NCBI GenBank assembly: GCA_947495775.1
Contig: CANMAQ010000001.1
Span: 248,001 to 312,000, forward strand
DNA from: Jejuia algarum
GTDB taxonomy: Bacteria; Bacteroidota; Bacteroidia; Flavobacteriales; Flavobacteriaceae
Direction: 5' to 3'
Length of the DNA stretch: 64,000 nucleotides
The notes beneath the pieces were generated by a model, which was given only the letters and a program-made list of their open reading frames with translations, was not told the DNA's origin and did no database searches. Below are positions 16,203 through 25,804 of the stretch, in pieces (within the stretch, counting starts at the first letter, position 1; every line of letters starts with the position of its first letter). Both the position numbers and the translations under genes were made by a program.

Positions 16203-16745
16203 TTATTTCACAATACCATCTACGATACCATAAGCAACAGATTCTTCTGCACCCATCCAATGGTCACGGTTAAAATCTTTCATGATCTTATCGAAATCCT
16301 GCCCACAGTTGTCTGCTAAAATTTTAGCGCTTAATTCTTTGGTTTTTAGTATTTCTTGTGCTGTAATCTCTATATCACTGGCTTGTCCACGTGCGCCTCC
16401 ACTTGGTTGGTGTATCATAACACGTGCATGTGGCTGTATAAAACGTTTGCCTTTAGCCCCTACTGATAATAAAATAGACCCCATAGACGCCGCCAAACCT
16501 GTACATATGGTAGACACATCACTATTTAAGCCTTGTATACAATCGTACATCGCAAAACCAGAAGTTACATAGCCGCCAGGACTATTAATGTATAATTGAA
16601 TATCTGCAGTCTCTAAAGCATCTAAATAAAGTAAGCGGTCTATGACGTGTTTTGCAGAGTCATCATCGACTTGCCCCCATAGAAACACTTTACGTTGCTC
16701 TATTAACTTATTATCTATAGCATCCTGTATTTTTAATTTACTCAT
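16203..16745 (-). CDS. clpP: ATP-dependent Clp protease proteolytic subunit (stand-alone paralog)
   Basis: 180 residues from the ATG at 16745 (MSKLKIQDAI); an in-frame ATG 21 bp upstream would add MIIKLDK and overlaps AT-rich leader. The serine peptidase triad is visible as Ser in GLAASMGSILL, His in MIHQPSGGARGQ and Asp in the FNRDHWMGAEESVAYGIVDG segment. ClpP forms 14-mers that degrade proteins fed by ClpX or ClpA/C. No tig or clpX lies beside it, unlike the usual clpP locus, so this is probably a second, shorter copy. It follows trxA, with a terminator between them. Confidence 0.9.
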   Translation of the reverse strand: MSKLKIQDAIDNKLIEQRKVFLWGQVDDDSAKHVIDRLLYLDALETADIQLYINSPGGYVTSGFAMYDCIQGLNSDVSTICTGLAASMGSILLSVGAKGKRFIQPHARVMIHQPSGGARGQASDIEITAQEILKTKELSAKILADNCGQDFDKIMKDFNRDHWMGAEESVAYGIVDGIVK

Positions 16746-16770
16746 CTTATCTAATTTTATAATCAACTAA

Positions 16771-16806
16771 AATAAAAAAAGGTTTGCCATAAAGACAAAC
16801 CTTTTT
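16771..16806 (-). terminator. Rho-independent terminator after trxA
   Basis: Perfect stem AAAAAGGTTTG / CAAACCTTTTT with a 9-base loop and T-run on the minus strand, 20 bp after the trxA stop and before the clpP start. Confidence 0.8.
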
Positions 16807-16826
16807 CATATTCTTTTAATATTCTA

Positions 16827-17144
16827 CTACAATAGTGAATCTATCGCATCTGTATAAGCGTTTTTAGGTGCTACACCAACTTGTCTCCCGACAACTTCTC
16901 CGTTTTGAAATACTAAAACTGTAGGGATGTTACGTACACCATACTTAGCTGCAAACTCTTGATTTGCATCTACATCTACTTTACCTACAACGGCTTTACC
17001 TTCGTATTCGTCACTAATTTGCTCGATTACTGGGCCAACCATTCTACAAGGGCCACACCATGCTGCCCAAAAATCTACCAATACTGGTTTGTCACTTTTT
17101 AAAACTGTTTCTTCAAATGAAGCATCTGTTATCTCTAATGCCAT
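16827..17144 (-). CDS. trxA: Thioredoxin
   Basis: 105 residues, the standard length. The active site WCGPC lies in VDFWAAWCGPCRMVGP (about 25-40), the cis-Pro is in RNIPTVLVFQNGE, and GVAPKNAYTDAI closes the fold. It reduces protein disulfides in the cytoplasm with electrons from thioredoxin reductase. It is a single-gene unit with its own -7 element upstream (TAATTTTG, 17186-17193) and terminator downstream. Confidence 0.97.
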   Translation of the reverse strand: MALEITDASFEETVLKSDKPVLVDFWAAWCGPCRMVGPVIEQISDEYEGKAVVGKVDVDANQEFAAKYGVRNIPTVLVFQNGEVVGRQVGVAPKNAYTDAIDSLL

Positions 17145-17540
17145 AATATATGTTTTTAAACGTTCTTAATTCTATTTCGATTACACAAAATTAGTCAAAA
17201 AATTATCCAAAGCTTACAAAACAACAATTCGTTTTTCCTATACTATTATTTAACACCCCTATTTACAAACTTTAATACCACAATAATAAATCCATTACTT
17301 CTCTAACTAAATAGAAGTAAATACAACAGATTAACACTTAATTCCCTCAACATATATAACACTCTTTCCCTTGTATACCGTAGTGTATTTATCGTTTGTC
17401 CCTCCTAAAACACTATCTATTTTACGGCCTTAAGGTTATGAAACCACTTTTCAAAAAACCGATAAAGTGCATTTAATATCGACGAAAAAAATATTTTTAA
17501 GTATATTAGTCCTCAAAATAAAAAATAAGCGCCATACGTT
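17145..17540. other. Divergent intergenic region upstream of trxA
   Basis: 396 bp between trxA (minus) and the exported protein gene (plus). A TAnnTTTG match, TAATTTTG on the minus strand at 17186-17193, fits a trxA promoter about 41 bp before its ATG. Nothing else stands out; the region is very AT-rich near 17460-17530. Confidence 0.4.
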
Positions 17541-19100
17541 ATGTTCAAAAAAATTATACTTGCAATTGCTTTAATGGTCTTTGCTACTTCAGTTTCGCAA
17601 AATGCCAATTTAGATCGTGAATATGTTAAAGTGTCTTACATCAAGCTCCCCGCCAAACCTATTTTAGACAATAATAAAAGATCGTTTTCATCTAACGACA
17701 GATCTATATCCTTACTTGGTTTTTCTAGGGTGGAGACTAACGGCACTATAGACATCGTTTACAATTACAATGGCACCCAAATTAGCGATGTTGAAATCAA
17801 CAAGACCAAGCACGAAGATAAAGATAAGGAAGGCAATATCATTTCTGTTAGTTATACCTATAATGTGCATGCACAATATTCGTCTTCTGCCAATATATCT
17901 GTTAATAATGCGTACAATCCAGAAAATGGCTATCAAAAAAACTTAATAAAAACCGATGAATACTTAAGTAAATCTTTTTCATCACATAACGAAGCACAAA
18001 ATTACTACAACCGCAACAAATACAATATTAAAAACGATTATGCTGCCGAACACAAAATTGAGATGACAAACAATGTTAATTACACATTGAACAAACTTTA
18101 TGGCTACGTCTCTAAAAGCAGGAATGATCAATTTTGGATTCTAGGGAATAAAAAACATCCTGAATATCAAAAACACATGGAAACTTACGAAACCATGAAA
18201 ACCATTTTTGATAAAATGAAATACGACGTGCCTATTGACGTCCTTAAGACAGAACTTCAACCTTCCATAGCCTATTTTGAAGGTTTAATTCCAAAATATG
18301 TGGGTACAAAAAAAAGAATGAAAAAAATGCGCTACGCCAGCTATTACAATATCGCTAAGATGTATTACTATTTGGACATGCCTGAAAAAACAAAAGAGTA
18401 CGCACAAAAACTGATAGCCAACGATTATGGAAAATCAGACGGTAAGCAACTCATTCGCTTATCCAACCAATTAATCGAAGACTTTAGAATTAACAAAATA
18501 AAATCGAGACACTTCGAAATTTTAACCGAAGATTTAACGCATAGTGGCCACGATCAAAGACCAACTAATGCAGAAGCTTTTCTCGATCCTGGCACAGAAT
18601 TGGTTAAAGCCTACGTGATTACAAAGTCTAACGACACGACCGTTGTAGACATGAAAATAAGTGATGTAGACCAAATAGGCTACAGTATTAAAACCATTAA
18701 ATACAATGACATCAACACACCTGTAGGCGTAGAAGTAGTCTGGGCTCTTGAAATTAGCGAAGTCCTTTTTATAGATGGCACACACTATAAGAACTTAACA
18801 TTTAAAGACGCTAGCACATCCGCTGTAGATAAAGCCACAAGCAAGCTTTGTAAAGTCATCTATGAATCGGACAAGATAAACCTTTACCAATTTAAAATTA
18901 GCGAGCCTGTTTTCGAGTTCCCAGAAAATAATAAAGTTCAATCTACACGCACGACAACTTATGTCTTTGGCTTCAACAAAAACTTAGCGAAGTTGGCCGA
19001 AGGTTGTCCTCAACTTCTTGAAGACGTGAAAGCAAAACATTTTAAAAATAACATAGATGATTTAAAAGTATTCTGCAATAGATTAACTACCTGCAATTAA
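17541..19100 (+). CDS. Exported protein of unknown function (519 aa)
   Basis: A signal peptide (MFKKIILAIALMVFATSVSQ) shows export; there is no T9SS sorting domain. Residues 20-130 are beta-rich with an RVETNGTIDIVYNYNG segment, 130-230 are rich in Asn/Tyr/Lys, and 230-320 are helical and possibly TPR-like (YNIAKMYYYLDMPEKTKEYAQKL). The last third is beta-rich with two conserved-looking Cys (GCPQLLEDV and FCNRLTTC). I do not recognise the family. It is monocistronic, with a strong bidirectional terminator immediately downstream. A periplasmic or outer-membrane-associated role is plausible. Confidence 0.8.
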   Translation: MFKKIILAIALMVFATSVSQNANLDREYVKVSYIKLPAKPILDNNKRSFSSNDRSISLLGFSRVETNGTIDIVYNYNGTQISDVEINKTKHEDKDKEGNIISVSYTYNVHAQYSSSANISVNNAYNPENGYQKNLIKTDEYLSKSFSSHNEAQNYYNRNKYNIKNDYAAEHKIEMTNNVNYTLNKLYGYVSKSRNDQFWILGNKKHPEYQKHMETYETMKTIFDKMKYDVPIDVLKTELQPSIAYFEGLIPKYVGTKKRMKKMRYASYYNIAKMYYYLDMPEKTKEYAQKLIANDYGKSDGKQLIRLSNQLIEDFRINKIKSRHFEILTEDLTHSGHDQRPTNAEAFLDPGTELVKAYVITKSNDTTVVDMKISDVDQIGYSIKTIKYNDINTPVGVEVVWALEISEVLFIDGTHYKNLTFKDASTSAVDKATSKLCKVIYESDKINLYQFKISEPVFEFPENNKVQSTRTTTYVFGFNKNLAKLAEGCPQLLEDVKAKHFKNNIDDLKVFCNRLTTCN

Positions 19101-19117
19101 CATAGCTGCCAACACCT

Positions 19118-19151
19118 AAAAAGCCTTTAAATTGTTGTTTAAAGGCTTTTT
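19118..19151. terminator. Bidirectional terminator between convergent genes
   Basis: A 14-bp stem AAAAAGCCTTTAAA / TTTAAAGGCTTTTT around TTGTTG, with A-run and T-run on both sides. It serves the exported-protein gene on the plus strand and dnaE on the minus strand. Confidence 0.85.
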
Positions 19152-19166
19152 AAATATTATATATTC

Positions 19167-22100
19167 TTAATTCAATTTAAACCGTACTTCTCGTGCTTCT
19201 AATTCACTAATAAGCTCTTGACATACTTTTATTTTCTGTCTGCGACTGGACATGCTTAACTTCATCTTTTCCTTAGTATCATACACTAAAAACGTTAAAG
19301 CTTGACTTCCAGGGTGCATATGTAACAATTCTTTTAAGCCCATCACCTTTTCATCATTTAAATCTTTTATATCAAGTTGTATGGATAGTTTTTTGGCATA
19401 TTGTTCCATAACATCGTGTAACAATTGAAAACTATTGAACTGCAATCGCGGATCACTCTTCTTACCCGTATCTTTATTGGTCCAACCTTCCCGTATAAAA
19501 GCTTTTATAAAAACGAAATTGTTATGCAATAAGAAATGCCTAAACTTTAGATACTCTTCGCCAAAAATTCGAAATTCGAAACTATCGTTATAATCTTCTA
19601 TAGTGAATAGAGCCCAACCTTTACCTTGCTTACTAACACGGTGCACAACATCGGTTACGACACCCCCAAATACCAGTTCGCGGTTTACATAAGGCTCTAG
19701 TGTATTAAACATGCCAACATTACCGTTGCAAAAGGTTTTCATTTCGGTTTTAAAATCATCCAAAGGATGCCCTGAAATATATACTCCTACAACTTCACGC
19801 TCTTTGCTTAATGTTTTCATCGTACCCCATTCTTCACATGGCGGCACTTCAGGCTCTGGTATTTGTACATCACTGGCCTCACCAAAGAGACTCACTTGAG
19901 AAGAATTCTCATTCTCTTTGTATTTATGTGCGTATTTAATAGCTTTTTCTAAAAATGTAATACTATCGCCTTCACTGTGAAAATATTGAGCGCGATGCGT
20001 ATCGCCAAAACTATCAAAACCTCCTGCTAAGGCTAAATTTTCGAAAGCCTTCTTATTGGCCGCTCGTAAGTCGATACGTTTGGCCAAATCAAAAATAGAT
20101 TTATAAGGGCCTTCTTCTTTACGGTTATCTACAATAGTCATTACAGCACCATGTCCCACACCTTTTATAGCGCCCATACCAAAACGAACAGCACCTTGAT
20201 CGTTTACAGAAAATTTATAGTACGATTCATTAACATCTGGCCCCAATACTTCCATCTTCATGCGCTTACATTCTTCCATAAAAAACGTAACCTGTTTAAT
20301 ATCGTTCATGTTATTAGAAAGTACGGCTGCCATATATTCGGCTGGGTAATGTGCTTTTAAGTATGCGGTTTGGTATGCAATCCAAGCATAACAGGTAGAG
20401 TGCGATTTGTTAAAGGCATAACTTGCAAATGCTTCCCAATCCTTCCATACTTTTTCTAACACTTTTGCATCGTGCCCATTAGCACTGGCTTGCTCAATAA
20501 ATTTAGGTTTCATTTTATCCAGTACAGCAATCTGCTTCTTACCCATCGCTTTCCGCAGGACATCGGCTTCACCCTTTGTGAATCCTGCTAAACTTTGAGA
20601 CAGCAACATTACCTGCTCTTGGTATACCGTAATACCGTAAGTTTCTTTCAAGTACTCTTCCATCGCTGGTAAATCGTACTCAATATCTTCGTCTCCGTGC
20701 TTTCTACGAACAAAACTAGGAATGTATTCCATAGGTCCTGGACGGTACAAGGCATTCATGGCTATTAAATCCTCAAATACTGTAGGTTTTAAATCCCGCA
20801 GGTGTTTTTGCATCCCTGGCGATTCGTACTGGAACACACCTACGGTTTCACCACGCTGGAAAAGCGCATAAGTTTCTTTATCATCTAAAGGGAAGGTCTC
20901 TGGATCGAGCTGCACACCGTGCTTGGCTTTTACAATCTTTACGGTGTCTTTGATAAGGGTTAGTGTTTTTAACCCCAAGAAATCCATCTTTAGCAGTCCC
21001 GCATCTTCCACCACAGAGTTATCGAATTGCGTGACATACAAATCTGAATCTTTAGCTACGGATACTGGGACAAACTTGGTGATATCATCTGGTGTAATAA
21101 TCACCCCACAGGCATGAATTCCCGTGTTTCTTACCGAACCTTCTAGGGTACGTGCTAAATTTAGGGTTTCTGCTTGCAAATCGGAACCGTCTGCTATATT
21201 AAGCAGTTCATTTACCTTCTCTAATTCTTCTGCTCTAAATTTTTGGCCGAGTGCCTTTTCATCTAGACCAAAAATCTTATTCAGTTTAGACATGTTAGGA
21301 ATCAACTTCGCAATACGATCGGCGTCAAACAACGGCAAGTCGAGTACACGGGCAGTATCTCGAATCGAAGATTTTGCCGCCATGGTACCATAGGTAATAA
21401 TTTGAGCTACCTGATTGGCACCGTATTTTTCGATTACATAGTCCATAACACGGCTACGCCCTTCATCATCAAAATCGATATCAATATCGGGCATACTTAC
21501 ACGGTCTGGATTCAGGAAACGCTCAAAAAGCAGATCGTACTTTAAAGGATCTATATTGGTAATCCAAAGACAATATGCGGCTACAGAACCTGCGGCAGAC
21601 CCCCGTCCTGGCCCCACCGAAACATCCATATTACGCGCCTCTCTAATAAAATCTTCTACAATTAAGAAATACCCCGGATACCCCGTATTTTCAATAACAT
21701 TTAACTCGAAATCTAAGCGTTCTGTCACTTCCTCAGACAAAGGCACCTCGTAACGCTTCTTAGCACCTTCATATACCAAATGCTTCAAGTAAGCATTCTC
21801 CCCGCGTTTACCACCGTCAACCTCATCTTCGGCATGCCTAAACTCGTCAGGAATATCAAAGGCAGGTAACAGGACATCACGCGCCAATTGAAAAGCTTCA
21901 ATTTTATCTACAACCCCTTGTACATTTATAATGGCCTCTGGCACATCTTTAAACAAGGCCTTCATCGCTTCCGAAGACTTGAAATAATACTCTTGATTTG
22001 GCAATCCATAACGGTAACCACGTCCCCGCCCTATTGGAGTTGCTTGTTTCTCTCCATCTTTAACACAAAGTAAAATATCGTGTGCATTGGCATCACCTTG

Positions 22101-23552
22101 ATCTGCATAATAGGTGTTATTCGTCGCAATTAACTTTATGTCGTGTTTCTTTGCTAAACGAATTAGAGTAGGATTCACACGGTCTTCATCGTCTTGGTTG
22201 TGTCGCATTAACTCCACATACAAATCGTCACCAAATACGTCCTTCCACCATATTAAAGCTTCTTCGGCTTGATTTTCACCAACATTTAAGACTTTACTTG
22301 GCACTTCCCCATACAGGTTACCCGTAAGTACAATAAGATCTTCTTTGTACTGCTCAATGAGTTTTTTATCTATTCTAGGCAAGTAATAAAACCCATCTAC
22401 AAAGGCATGCGAGGATAATTTAGCAAGGTTATGGTATCCATTTTTATTTTTGGCAATAAGTACAATTTGATACCCATTGTCTTTTCGTGATTTATCGGTA
22501 TGGTCTTCACATACAAAAAACTCACAGCCTACAATTGGCTTTATTAATTTGGCATCTGTAGGGGTACCACTTTCTTCTGCCGCAGCTATTTTAGCCTTAA
22601 TACCACTATTCACTTTATTAACGGCGTTCACAAAATGAAAGGCCCCCATCATATTTGCATGATCGGTTAAAGCTACCGCTGGCATATTATGTTTGGCTGC
22701 TGCATTTACCAAATCGCCTACACTCATGGTGGATTGTAATACCGAAAACTGAGAGTGGTTGTGCAAGTGCGTAAATGCAACACCTTCTAAATCGGAAACA
22801 TTCTGTTGAATATCTTCCGAAGAGATACTGGCCTGCGCCTTTTTTATGCGTGCAGCAATTTTAGCACTGGCTTGTTTTAAATTAATATGCTTTAAACCAA
22901 TGAGCTTTATAGGCTCTGGATTAGCGGTTTTAAATGCTTCTAAATAATCTGGCGCCACATCCAACTGTGCATCTGTATATTCTCCTAAACGCACCAATTC
23001 TAAGAAACAACGTGTCGTTGCTTCCACATCGGCAGTGGCATTATGCGCCTCAGAAAATGGTACATTAAACAAAAACTCATGCAATTCTGTTAAGGTAGGT
23101 AGCTTAAATTTTCCGCCACGTCCTCCTGGAATTTTACACAGACCTGCTGTATGTTCTGTACAGGTATCTAATACGGGCAACTCTTCAAGTGGATTGGCGA
23201 CAGCTTCCCTTACAAACTCTGCCCCCATGATGTTCAAATCGAACTTCACATTTTGCCCTACTACAAACTTCGTTTTTCCTAAGGCGGTATTAAATTTCTC
23301 TAAAACTTCTGCTAAGGGCACCCCTTGTTCTTGGGCCAACTCGGTAGAAATACCATGTATTTTTTCGGCATCATAAGGAATATTAAACCCCTCTGGACGT
23401 ACGAGATAATCTTCACTTTCGATGCAATTCCCCATACCATCATGCAATTGCCATGCAATTTGTATACACCTTGGCCAATTATCTGTATCGGTTATTGGAG
23501 CATCCCAACGTTTTGGTAAACCTGTGGTTTCTGTATCGAAAATGAGGTACAT
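19167..23552 (-). CDS. dnaE: DNA polymerase III subunit alpha with N-terminal exonuclease domain
   Basis: 1461 residues, about 300 longer than E. coli DnaE. Residues 1-200 are a DnaQ-like DEDDh 3'-5' exonuclease (IFDTETTGLPK; FDLNIMGAEF; AHNATADVEATTRCF), followed by the PHP domain (FTHLHNHSQFSVLQST). The C-family polymerase core carries VGPGRGSAAGSVAAYCL and the catalytic Asp triplet in MPDIDIDFDDEGR. The thumb and fingers include QYESPGMQKHLRDL and YRPGPMEYIPSF, and an OB-fold lies near the C-terminus (VFGGVVTDVVHRVSKQGKG). It is the replicative polymerase with built-in proofreading; the fusion is common in Bacteroidota. It is transcribed alone. Confidence 0.97.
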   Translation of the reverse strand: MYLIFDTETTGLPKRWDAPITDTDNWPRCIQIAWQLHDGMGNCIESEDYLVRPEGFNIPYDAEKIHGISTELAQEQGVPLAEVLEKFNTALGKTKFVVGQNVKFDLNIMGAEFVREAVANPLEELPVLDTCTEHTAGLCKIPGGRGGKFKLPTLTELHEFLFNVPFSEAHNATADVEATTRCFLELVRLGEYTDAQLDVAPDYLEAFKTANPEPIKLIGLKHINLKQASAKIAARIKKAQASISSEDIQQNVSDLEGVAFTHLHNHSQFSVLQSTMSVGDLVNAAAKHNMPAVALTDHANMMGAFHFVNAVNKVNSGIKAKIAAAEESGTPTDAKLIKPIVGCEFFVCEDHTDKSRKDNGYQIVLIAKNKNGYHNLAKLSSHAFVDGFYYLPRIDKKLIEQYKEDLIVLTGNLYGEVPSKVLNVGENQAEEALIWWKDVFGDDLYVELMRHNQDDEDRVNPTLIRLAKKHDIKLIATNNTYYADQGDANAHDILLCVKDGEKQATPIGRGRGYRYGLPNQEYYFKSSEAMKALFKDVPEAIINVQGVVDKIEAFQLARDVLLPAFDIPDEFRHAEDEVDGGKRGENAYLKHLVYEGAKKRYEVPLSEEVTERLDFELNVIENTGYPGYFLIVEDFIREARNMDVSVGPGRGSAAGSVAAYCLWITNIDPLKYDLLFERFLNPDRVSMPDIDIDFDDEGRSRVMDYVIEKYGANQVAQIITYGTMAAKSSIRDTARVLDLPLFDADRIAKLIPNMSKLNKIFGLDEKALGQKFRAEELEKVNELLNIADGSDLQAETLNLARTLEGSVRNTGIHACGVIITPDDITKFVPVSVAKDSDLYVTQFDNSVVEDAGLLKMDFLGLKTLTLIKDTVKIVKAKHGVQLDPETFPLDDKETYALFQRGETVGVFQYESPGMQKHLRDLKPTVFEDLIAMNALYRPGPMEYIPSFVRRKHGDEDIEYDLPAMEEYLKETYGITVYQEQVMLLSQSLAGFTKGEADVLRKAMGKKQIAVLDKMKPKFIEQASANGHDAKVLEKVWKDWEAFASYAFNKSHSTCYAWIAYQTAYLKAHYPAEYMAAVLSNNMNDIKQVTFFMEECKRMKMEVLGPDVNESYYKFSVNDQGAVRFGMGAIKGVGHGAVMTIVDNRKEEGPYKSIFDLAKRIDLRAANKKAFENLALAGGFDSFGDTHRAQYFHSEGDSITFLEKAIKYAHKYKENENSSQVSLFGEASDVQIPEPEVPPCEEWGTMKTLSKEREVVGVYISGHPLDDFKTEMKTFCNGNVGMFNTLEPYVNRELVFGGVVTDVVHRVSKQGKGWALFTIEDYNDSFEFRIFGEEYLKFRHFLLHNNFVFIKAFIREGWTNKDTGKKSDPRLQFNSFQLLHDVMEQYAKKLSIQLDIKDLNDEKVMGLKELLHMHPGSQALTFLVYDTKEKMKLSMSSRRQKIKVCQELISELEAREVRFKLN

Positions 23553-23929
23553 AGTTCTAAAATGTATTTAAATGTTTGCCTGCCTTACCTTAAAACACTT
23601 TAAAAAGCGCAGCGTACTAGCGTTATAAAACAACGCCACACAAGATCGCATCCTTAAAAAATTAGTTTGTAAAGCGTCTGTAAAAATACAACAGAAACTC
23701 GTTTTTAGAAACTAAAGTTATTAGCTTTTTTACACAAAAGACAGCACCCTCCTTTGCGATGTCTCAGCTCACACGAACATAGTACATTAAGCTCTTTCAC
23801 TTATACGCTCACGATATATAAACCCCTAAAAAAGTAAGACTGCATCTCAATATAGTCGTATTATTTTTTTCTAATTGCCTACAAAAGGTTAATTTTCAAC
23901 TTTATCTCAATACCTTAAGCAAATTCACC
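23553..23929. other. Divergent intergenic region dnaE / lactonase
   Basis: 377 bp. It must contain the start regions of both divergent genes, but I see no full TTG-N19-TAnnTTTG promoter on either strand and no coding frame or stable hairpin. Confidence 0.35.
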
Positions 23930-24988
23930 ATGAAACATTTTTTTCTAGGCCTTATTTTCTTGTCTTTTTTACAACACTACGCGCAGAACGTACCTTTATA
24001 CGTTGGCACGTATACCAAAGGCGATAGTAAAGGCATCTATACCTTAACTTTTAATACAGAAACAGGTGCTTTAAGCAACCTTAACCTTGCACTCCCTATA
24101 GACAATCCCTCGTTTTTAACCTATTCGCCAGATCGTAAATTTTTATACTCTACCAATGGCTCATACAGTGGTTTTATCTCTTCGTATAAAGTTAATGAAG
24201 ACGGTAGCCTCTTATTATTAACAAGAGTGAGTAGTAAAGGGAAAGGGCCTTGCCATATTGCAATAAACGAAAACGGCACAAAAGTGGCTGTTTCTAATTA
24301 TGTTGGAGGCACTATTGCCATTTTTCCTGTAGAAGAAGACGGGAGTTTAGGTGCTGCCGAACAAGTATTTGACCAAAACAGTGTAGATAGAGCTGCACAC
24401 GCACATTCTGCCATTTTCTTTAAAAACGATTTATTTGCCGCCGATTTAGGTCGAAATGCAGTATACCATTACCAGTTAGAGGATTATAAGTATAAATTAA
24501 AATCTGAGGCCATACTCAAAACCAAAGGCAATCCAGGCCCAAGACATTTCAAACTCACCAAGGACGGAAAATTTATGTACATTATTAATGAATACGGCGC
24601 CACCATCACCGCTGCTAAAAGAACCCGAAAAGGATTTAAGCAGATTGATGAGGTTCGCACCCTAGCGCCAGATTTTGAAGGTTTCAATAAGTGTGCAGAC
24701 ATTCACCTCTCTAAAGACGAGCGCTTTGTTTACGGTTCTAACCGTGGTGAAAACACCATAGCTGTATTTAAACGACATACAAAAAAGGGCACTCTAGAAA
24801 AAATTCAAAGCATAAGTGTTCATGGCGATTGGCCTCGTAATTTTACGTTAGACCCCACAGGTAAATTTTTATTGGTTGCAAACAAAAACAGTCAAAACAT
24901 TGCTGTATTTACAATAGATACGGTATCTGGACGCCTCAGCTTTTCACATGATAGCAAGGTTCCAGAACCTGTTTGTCTGCTGTTTTAA
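23930..24988 (+). CDS. Exported lactonase family protein (YbhE/6-phosphogluconolactonase-like beta propeller)
   Basis: 352 residues. A signal peptide (about 1-19, ending QHYAQ) precedes a seven-bladed propeller of the lactonase family. Typical segments are LYVGTYTKGDSKGIYTL, NPSFLTYSPDRKFLYSTN, GKGPCHIAINENGTKVAVSN, NPGPRHFKLTKDGKFMY and DWPRNFTLDPTGKFLLVANK. Cytoplasmic relatives hydrolyse 6-phosphogluconolactone. The export signal here argues for an extracytoplasmic sugar lactone or another substrate. Monocistronic. Confidence 0.9.
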   Translation: MKHFFLGLIFLSFLQHYAQNVPLYVGTYTKGDSKGIYTLTFNTETGALSNLNLALPIDNPSFLTYSPDRKFLYSTNGSYSGFISSYKVNEDGSLLLLTRVSSKGKGPCHIAINENGTKVAVSNYVGGTIAIFPVEEDGSLGAAEQVFDQNSVDRAAHAHSAIFFKNDLFAADLGRNAVYHYQLEDYKYKLKSEAILKTKGNPGPRHFKLTKDGKFMYIINEYGATITAAKRTRKGFKQIDEVRTLAPDFEGFNKCADIHLSKDERFVYGSNRGENTIAVFKRHTKKGTLEKIQSISVHGDWPRNFTLDPTGKFLLVANKNSQNIAVFTIDTVSGRLSFSHDSKVPEPVCLLF

Positions 24989-25073
24989 AGCCTCTAAAGT
25001 ACTGGAAGGTCTTCTAGACTTTAAAAAAACAAAGCAACTCTTAAATAAGGCACTGATTATTAAAAAAATATGG

Positions 25074-25081
25074 TATATTTG
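25074..25081 (+). promoter_or_regulatory. -7 promoter element of rpsP
   Basis: TATATTTG matches TAnnTTTG exactly, 47 bp before the rpsP ATG. The leader then contains a small hairpin, GAGGT-CGAGA-ACCTC. No clear TTG at -33. Confidence 0.4.
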
Positions 25082-25128
25082 CGCCCTCATTAATAACAGA
25101 GGTCGAGAACCTCAAATAATTAATACTT

Positions 25129-25635
25129 ATGCCAGTAAAAATTAGATTACAAAGACACGGTAAAAAAGGAAAACCTTATTACTGGATCGTTGCAGCTGAT
25201 GCACGTTCAAAAAGAGATGGTAAATACTTAGAGAAATTAGGTGCTTACAATCCAAACACAAATCCAGCAACTGTTGAATTAAACGTTGATGGTGCTGTAA
25301 AGTGGTTACAGAATGGTGCACAACCAACTGACACTGCAAAAAACTTATTGTCTTACAAAGGGGCCTTATTAAAAAATCACTTAGTAGGTGGTGTTAGAAA
25401 AGGCGCTTTAACTGAAGAGCAAGCTGAAGAAAAATTCAATGCTTGGTTAGAAGAAAAGACGGCTAAAGTACAAGCTAAAGCTGATGGTTTATCTGAAGTA
25501 GAGGCTAAAGCTAAGGCAGAAGCACTTGCTGCTGAAAAAGCGGTAAATGACGCAAGAATAGCTGCGGCTGCTCCTGTTGTTGAAGACGCTGAAGAAGCAC
25601 CTGCTGCTGCAGAAGCTTCTAACGAAGAAGAATAA
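25129..25635 (+). CDS. rpsP: 30S ribosomal protein S16 with acidic C-terminal extension
   Basis: 168 residues. The S16 core occupies 1-80 (VKIRLQRHGKKGKPYYWIV, then SKRDGKYLEKLGAYNP and GAQPTDTAKNLLSYKGAL). Residues 85-168 form a Lys/Glu/Ala-rich helical tail ending in an acidic Glu/Ala segment. The tail doubles the length of enterobacterial S16 but is usual in Bacteroidota. It builds the 5' domain of the 30S subunit. It is followed by rimM as in many bacteria, but a terminator separates the two here. Confidence 0.97.
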   Translation: MPVKIRLQRHGKKGKPYYWIVAADARSKRDGKYLEKLGAYNPNTNPATVELNVDGAVKWLQNGAQPTDTAKNLLSYKGALLKNHLVGGVRKGALTEEQAEEKFNAWLEEKTAKVQAKADGLSEVEAKAKAEALAAEKAVNDARIAAAAPVVEDAEEAPAAAEASNEEE

Positions 25636-25658
25636 AAAAATATTTTTTTATACTTTTA

Positions 25659-25687
25659 AACTCCGATAGTTTCTATCGGAGTTTTTT
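25659..25687 (+). terminator. Rho-independent terminator after rpsP
   Basis: AACTCCGATAG / CTATCGGAGTT, an 11-bp perfect stem with a TTT loop and T-run. It lies between rpsP and rimM, so rimM is read by read-through or its own promoter. Confidence 0.85.
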
Positions 25688-25804
25688 ATACCATCACATC
25701 TCTTAAAATTTGATGGCACGGTTCCTTAAAAAAGGAAACGGCAATACATAACACATTAAACGTATAAAGTGTTTGCGTTTTCAAACACAAAAATAGGTCC
25801 TATC

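Noticed and set aside
23035..23376. Plus-strand 113-codon frame inside dnaE
   Set aside because: Lies over the exonuclease/PHP junction of dnaE in the antisense direction; low-complexity Ser/Pro/Asn composition.
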